The notes beneath the pieces were generated by a model that saw only the letters and a program-made list of their open reading frames with translations, did no database searches and was not told the DNA's origin. Shown piece by piece: positions 56,448 through 64,000 of a stretch of 64,000 bases of DNA; the first letter of the stretch is position 1, and every line of letters starts with the position of its first letter. The stretch covers positions 15,063,356-15,127,355 of the forward strand of contig OZ022241.1 of NCBI GenBank assembly GCA_963978895.1, written 5' to 3'. Made by a program: the position numbers and the translations under genes. The stretch is from Erpobdella octoculata (taxonomy: Eukaryota; Annelida; Clitellata; Hirudinida; Erpobdellidae).

Positions 56448-58154
56448 ATGACTCGATTTAATCTTAATCCAAAATGTCTTAAGGAAAGTTGCGAAGATTT
56501 TGTTATAAGAAATTTCAGAAAGATTTTTCTTGAGCGTGCTGATGAGGAGTATCATCTTGAAACGGGTCTGCGATATACATTCAAGAAAGGTTTACATCTT
56601 CCTCCTCAGATGATAAGTGACATTATAATGACAAGCCACGATGTGAACAATTCAATATCAATGGAATACCTACTGGTCTGCATGATCGAATCAAATAAAT
56701 CTAATTTCCAAGAAATTATTATTAGAGAAAAAGACGTTTTTCAAATCAACCGGCATATCGATAGTTTATTAAGAAACAAAATGCCACATTTAGTTTCAGC
56801 AACATCCGATGATGTCGGTCGTACTTCGGTGAAATTGACTCACGATATAATATCAAGACTTCCAATAATTTCAGCAAATCTTGTTTGTCTAGAGTTAGAT
56901 ATCTTATTTGACCCAACGTATCATAGTGTGAAAGGTTCAGATTTTTGTCATTTTTGTTTCAGAGCAAATGAATCTACTTGGGACTGTCCAAATCTGAGAC
57001 AGCTTTCTTTGTCTTTAAGACCTTCATATCAACATAGGCCGATAAATGCTTTGGAAATGCTTAATATTTCATTTCCACCTCAAAACCTAAAAAAATTGTT
57101 TTTGTCTCACTTCTCTGTGACATTTTCATTACTGGAACGTCTCAAGACTTTTAAAAATCTGGAAAATCTGACATTGGCCAATATGTTTGATGGAAATATA
57201 GAAGAAGCATTAGAAGCGATATCATGTTTGACCAAACTCAGACGGTTGGATTTTAACAGCAATGGATGTGTTCAGGAATATCATTTAAAAACAGATGAAT
57301 TAATGATCAAATTACTGCATTCTTTACCTTACCTAGAACACATCGATGTTAGTGAAACTACTTTGATGGGGGAAAACGGTAAACCAACTTGCTCATGGCT
57401 GAAACTGAAACATTTTTTATATCTGGGAATTGCTTCTGGAAAATTCGCAAATGACTCTGATGATATGGCTCAAGCAGTTACGGACAAATTGAATGCAGAC
57501 GCCATTGGCTGGTATGTCACTTTTCCTGGATTAATAGAAATGCTGAATAATATAGAAGCAGATTCGAGTCTATTTGTGCAATGTTTCAGATTTCTTGAAG
57601 TTTCTGACTTGTCGCATAAAGCAAATTATTTTTATTTCATCACAGAAATCCTTTGCAAGGGTATAAATCACCGATCTAATATCAACCACACCCCATTTGT
57701 CTTGTTTAACGTTTTTTTCAACATGCTTAATGTTGGTTTGCCAAATGTATATGTTCGTCGATTTTTAAACGTTTACTTCAACGACAATTTATATGAAGAA
57801 TTTCTTCACAACCGTGGAAGGTGTTTTCTTTTCCGCGTTCAAAATTCAATTCATTCCGGCTCTAAAATATGCATTCCTCTTCTTTATGATGACTCATGGG
57901 CAAATGCTTTATTCAATGTCTCGCATATTCCGGACATTATAGTTTCTAATGTGATTGATTTGTATGAAAGTTATTACAATTTCACCGGGTGTCTTTTGCC
58001 TCATGTCTGTCAATTTTTGAAAGTAATTCTATATACTAAAGCCAGATGGCAAGGAGATTTTGCTGCATCTGTAGATCGTTTTATTGAGCTTGCTCGTGGA
58101 AGGCATACAGAATGTCGTCATGTTGTAGAATTTTATGAAGGTGCTACTTTATAA
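56448..58154 (+). CDS. Leucine-rich repeat protein, ZYG11-like
   Basis: An intact intronless frame of 568 codons from ATG 56448 (the in-frame TTG six bases upstream is not needed). Residues 5-70 (SCEDFVIRNFRKIF... LPPQMISDIIMTSHDVN) resemble the N-terminal VHL-box and FPQEVADRLL region of ZYG11 proteins. Leucine-rich repeats follow at about 150-330 (ANLVCLELDIL, PNLRQLSLSL, QNLKKLFLSHF, KNLENLTLANM, TKLRRLDFNSNG, PYLEHIDVSETTL). The C-terminal 200 residues are helical and could be degenerate armadillo-like repeats. ZYG11 proteins are substrate receptors of CUL2 ubiquitin ligases and recognise N-terminal glycine. Length is below the roughly 740-760 of vertebrate ZYG11, so the armadillo part seems shortened. 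The lack of introns suggests a retrogene or a lineage-specific family. Family call is from memory and moderate. Confidence 0.62.
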   Translation: MTRFNLNPKCLKESCEDFVIRNFRKIFLERADEEYHLETGLRYTFKKGLHLPPQMISDIIMTSHDVNNSISMEYLLVCMIESNKSNFQEIIIREKDVFQINRHIDSLLRNKMPHLVSATSDDVGRTSVKLTHDIISRLPIISANLVCLELDILFDPTYHSVKGSDFCHFCFRANESTWDCPNLRQLSLSLRPSYQHRPINALEMLNISFPPQNLKKLFLSHFSVTFSLLERLKTFKNLENLTLANMFDGNIEEALEAISCLTKLRRLDFNSNGCVQEYHLKTDELMIKLLHSLPYLEHIDVSETTLMGENGKPTCSWLKLKHFLYLGIASGKFANDSDDMAQAVTDKLNADAIGWYVTFPGLIEMLNNIEADSSLFVQCFRFLEVSDLSHKANYFYFITEILCKGINHRSNINHTPFVLFNVFFNMLNVGLPNVYVRRFLNVYFNDNLYEEFLHNRGRCFLFRVQNSIHSGSKICIPLLYDDSWANALFNVSHIPDIIVSNVIDLYESYYNFTGCLLPHVCQFLKVILYTKARWQGDFAASVDRFIELARGRHTECRHVVEFYEGATL

Positions 58155-58419
58155 AAATGGTGAAAACATTGAAAGTACAGTGAGATTTAGCATTTCAAAC
58201 GACCATTGCAAGTGTTTCGGAAAAACGGCATTTATGACCCTGATAAACGACATTTTACTATGAACTATGACGTCCTCAATTTGTGGTCGAAAAATTTGGA
58301 CTACTTAGTATCTTTATTTTAGTAGAGCCACTTGAATTCCAGTTGTGTGACTTGTGTGACTACGAATCTTCAACAATACTGTCATATCACTCTTCCTCCA
58401 TCTTGTATAACTTGAATTG

Positions 58420-58516
<97 letters not shown>

Positions 58517-58989
58517 AGTTATTATCTGCTTTGTCGATAGTCAATAAATCACTATTTATCTAATAAATTTTCTTTGTTCCATGTGTTTGTGCTCACAATT
58601 GTTTAATTAAATGTAAGCAACCTATTTACAAAAATTTAAATTTACTTATTTTTGAAAAAATTATTATGTAACCATTATTTATTTTTGAAAAAATATTTAT
58701 TTTGAAGTAATTTTTGTTTCAACAGTTTTTTTTTATATTTTTCTTTGTCGTTTTCATTAATAAAAGTTTCAAGTTCACAAAGGTGCTTTAGTTGGAAACG
58801 CCACTGACATTTATTGTCAGATTTAATTTGGTTTCTTCTGACCTATATACACAGACGTCACAATTTTAAAGCTACCGTCCTTTGCAAAAAAATCAACAAA
58901 TTTAAAACTGCGTGTTATAATGTCTGTGCAATTTAATTTTTTAATTAAACAAATCAGAAACTTAAGTAAACAAAGACATTCAATGAAAA
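58155..58989. other. 3' flank of the ZYG11-like gene, includes (TA)n tract
   Basis: The probable 3' UTR runs to AATAAA at 58541-58546. It contains a (TA)n microsatellite at 58422-58512. The remainder is AT-rich with TTTGAAAAAATTATT direct repeats near 58650-58690. No other gene. Confidence 0.55.
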
Positions 58990-59822
58990 TCTATATATAT
59001 AAAAGAACATGTCCTGACTGATAATCAACGCCGAGCTCAAACGCCTCATCCTAGGAACGTGAAATTTGGAACTTATATTACTTTTATAGCGTAAACATCC
59101 GCTAAGAAAGGATTTTTGAAAATTTTGCTCCTGAGGGGAAAAAACTGGAAAACAAACTTTTTTCTAAAAAAATTTTCTAAAAATTTTTTCTGAAATTTAT
59201 TATATAGATTCTTTTTGAAAAATAAAAAGATACGTGTTTCACCATTTTTTGAAAATTCGGTTTCCCGGACCTCAAATGTGGGTTGGAAAATTGGGTTATT
59301 TGGTTTTTAAAGTAGCTTCTACTCAAAAACTGTTAATGCTACAGGAGTAAAAATTAGTATTTAGTTTCTACTCCAAAAATAATAAAATACGTGTTTTAGC
59401 ATATTTTGAAAATTTGGTTTCCAGGACTTCAAATGTGGGGTGGAAAATAGGACTAATTGTCTTTTATAGTAACTGCTACTCAAAAACAGTAAATACCACA
59501 GATGTAAAAATTATTATTTAGTTTCTTTTCTAAAAATAAAGATATGCTTCACCATTTTTTACAAAATTAATACTTAGTATCTACTCAAAAAAAAAGATAT
59601 ACGTGTTTCATCATTTTTTGGGTTATTTGGTTTTTAAAGTAGCTGCTACTCAAAAACTGTTAATGCTACAGAAGTAAAAATTAGTATTTAGTTTCTACTC
59701 CAAAAATAATAAAATACGTGTTTTAGCATTTTTTGAAAAATTTGGTTTCCAGGACCTCAAATGTAAGGTGCAAAAGAGAGTTATTTGATTTTAAAAATTA
59801 CTGCTACTCAAAAACTGTAAGT
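58990..59822 (+). mobile_element. Helitron-like element, 5' part
   Basis: It begins TCTATATATATAAAAGAACA after an A, the TC start of Helitrons, and follows 60362 onward closely for several hundred bp. Internal tandem units of about 150-190 bp (TTAGTATTTAGTTTCTACTC...CTACTCAAAAACTGTTAATG) occur. The 3' end is replaced by (TA)n and the second copy. Confidence 0.7.
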
Positions 59823-59824
59823 GG

Positions 59825-61940
<2,116 letters not shown>

Positions 61941-62403
61941 TTTGATAATAAACATCAAGTGAACAGTAAAACACTTTGTTTATTAAAAATCATTTATATA
62001 TTTAAAAATAGGCAGATACTAATTTAATGCAAATATTTTTTATCAAGATATAAGTCTATAAAACAGATAAACATCAAATGCAGTCTTTTAAATACTATAT
62101 AAAGGAAGAGAATGGTTTTGGTGTAAACTTGGTATTTCAGAATTCATGAACAAAAAAGTTAAATGGCAGAAGACAGACTAAATGCTTTTCTTCTACTGTG
62201 ATCACAAAATAATACTCAGTAAAAATGACATTGTTAACGTTTTTGTCACAAAGTACCCAATAAGGGAGTTGTTTATTATTCCTCTAAAAATCAGGGACAT
62301 AAATTCAGTATTTTCCATGAGGGAGGCAAAATTTTCCCGCCATTATTTAGCTTACTGACAGGGTTATCCGGCGTTGCCCGGGTTTTTTGCCTAGTTTTTT
62401 GCC
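61941..62403. other. Intergenic with a Helitron-like end fragment
   Basis: AT-rich. 62362-62395 (GGTTATCCGGCGTTGCCCGG) resembles the hairpin end of the other Helitron-like copies on the minus strand. Confidence 0.4.
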
Positions 62404-63209
62404 CAGTGATGGGCAACAAACTAGTTTCAAGTAGTTAAACTTTTCTGTAGTTACATTTACTTTTTAGTAGTTAAACTATGTAGTTAACTACTTTTTGTCA
62501 GAGGTAGTTTAACTAAAGTAGTTAAATACTGTAAAGTAGTTAACTACTTTTAACTACTTTTTTCTATCAACTTGTACACTAATACATTGCATTGTTGTAT
62601 TAGACCTTACATGATCACCATTAATTATGTTCACCATCTAATTTATTAAATAAAACCATAACAAATTGTTTTTTTAATTTATTAATGAAAAGACACATAT
62701 TTTATAAGTTAAATATCCAGTCAATAAATCTACTTCAGACGGTGTCAAACATCGTCTTATTACCTGTAGATGATTATCTTTTGAGTACATGACGCAGGAA
62801 AACAAGCTTTTCAAACATACTGTCAGACACTTTGCACCGTCTTGGCACTAATATTTGACCTGCACAACTGAACGGTCTCTCAACCGTAGCACTGCTTGGT
62901 AGACTTGAGAAAAACTCTTGTTAGATGAGGATACATGAGCAGTGAATTTGTTGTGGAGTATTTTGAAGCCAGATCTTTGCGTAAAATATTATACAGGCTG
63001 ATTTAATTTTTTTAGACTTTAACTACTTTTAGGTAGTTAACCTAATTGTAGTTAACTACTCTAAAAAAAAAATAAAAAGTAGTTAAACTATTCTTTAACT
63101 ACCGGTTACTTTCTGGTAGTTAAACTTTCTGCCTTAACTACTCCCATGTAGTTAAACTAGTAGTTAACTACTAATGTAGTTAAAAGTAGTTAACTACTGC
63201 CCATCACTG
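62404..63209 (-). mobile_element. hAT element, transposase C-terminus only
   Basis: 806 bp with ends CAGTGATGGG and CCCATCACTG and an exact 8-bp duplication TTTTTGCC (62396-62403 and 63210-63217). The minus strand near 62770-62900 encodes VERPFSCAGQILVPRRCKVS, the hAT dimerisation region. Subterminal AGTTAACTAC repeats resemble those of 31264-32411. Confidence 0.9.
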
Positions 63210-64000
63210 TTTTTGCCATAGAAACGTCAATAGATTATTTTAAAATTTTTCAAAATTTTATCATCAATGAAGTCTACCTGTATGCCAAATGTTGTTTAGA
63301 TTGCTCCTGCGGCTTGGAGAGGTGGGGAGAAGCATCCCCCACCAGAGTATCAATTTAAAAATTTTTGGGTATAATATCTGGTTTTTGGAAAATGACCGTA
63401 GCTTTTTTTGGGAGGAGAAAGTGGAAGTCTTTGAGAAAAATTTTGAAAAATACTTACGACTACCTCTCACCGGTCATCAGATTTTTTGAAGAGAATGTGA
63501 ACCATTTCTGAAATGCATCCTCCACCAGGAAGTTTTGGATCCACCACTAGGTATAAGGAAAATTGATGATTTATTAATATTGCAGGGGCAAGTACAGGAT
63601 TAGTAAAATTGGGTGGATAGAATGTTTTGTGTGTTTAATAAATAATAATAACTTTGCTGTAGACAGCTGTGATAGAATCAATATTGTATCAATACCACCA
63701 ATACGGTAAAGTTCCACGAGTTTGCTGATTGTATTTTGGCACAGAAAACAACTAAACTTTGGACCAACGCTGATACACAATTTATTACTCTGCAGTTATT
63801 GGTAAATCACGCAAAAAGGATTCCAATACACATTAAATCATCACGAGGTTGAATAAAGTTAAAAAATTATCTAGTAAACTCTAGATAAAAAAAATAAATT
63901 TTGGAAATCGGGGGGGGGGGAGGGATTGTCTACACACGCAAAAAGAATCCTATACTCATTGAATCATCACTAGGTTAAGTAAAGATAAAATTAAAAAATT
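63210..64000. repeat. Dispersed and tandem repeats at window end
   Basis: 63405-63540 is a copy of the repeat at 52225 and 55360. 63808-63869 and 63936-64000 are imperfect direct repeats (ACGCAAAAAGGATTCCAATA versus ACGCAAAAAGAATCCTATAC and following sequence to TTAAAAAATT). A G-run lies at 63910-63921. No gene. Confidence 0.6.

Overview
The window is nuclear DNA of an animal. It is AT-rich, carries spliced genes with GT-AG introns, long microsatellites, and many DNA transposons and retrotransposons. The RACK1 protein and a snoRNA arrangement otherwise known from vertebrates suggest a deuterostome. An invertebrate chordate such as a tunicate is my best guess, held with low confidence.

Host genes, left to right: (1) 9179-19013, minus strand, a 13-exon gene for a 1011-residue single-pass receptor (signal peptide, five Ig domains, one FN3 domain, transmembrane helix, cytoplasmic tail). 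All splice phases close. (2) 28419-30449, plus strand, RACK1, seven exons and 315 residues. Its only long intron holds three tandem box C/D snoRNA-like units whose guide is complementary to 5.8S rRNA, matching SNORD96. (3) 30547-45054, minus strand, a 20-exon long-chain acyl-CoA synthetase of 726 residues, convergent with RACK1; only 97 bp separate the stop codons and the poly(A) signals lie in inverted order. (4) 56448-58154, plus strand, an intronless 568-codon gene for a leucine-rich protein resembling ZYG11-type CUL2 substrate receptors.

The rest is mostly mobile DNA. 343-5113 is a complete Ty3/gypsy-type LTR element with identical LTRs and a 5-bp target duplication, but its reverse transcriptase is broken by a 10-bp tandem duplication. 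5478-7242 has a pogo/Tc1-like element abutted by a hAT-type element. 7262-8860 is an ORF1-only LINE-like copy. 22390-24000 is a decayed LINE. 24127-25311 (hAT) and 25349-28023 (P-like, with a spliced THAP domain) sit side by side. The ACSL introns contain two more hAT elements, a hAT-like MITE, LINE fragments, a tRNA-derived SINE and a Helitron-like tail. 46470-46776 is a hAT MITE, 49054-51430 a hAT element with transposase remains, 60362-61940 a Helitron-like element with tandem internal repeats, and 62404-63209 a hAT element. Most of these boundaries are supported by target-site duplications I could read directly.

Microsatellites are extreme: (CA)n of about 940 bp, ACAT/TATG tracts of several hundred bp, and several (TA)n tracts. 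One Asn/His-rich low-complexity run is actually coding, inside the first Ig domain of the receptor.
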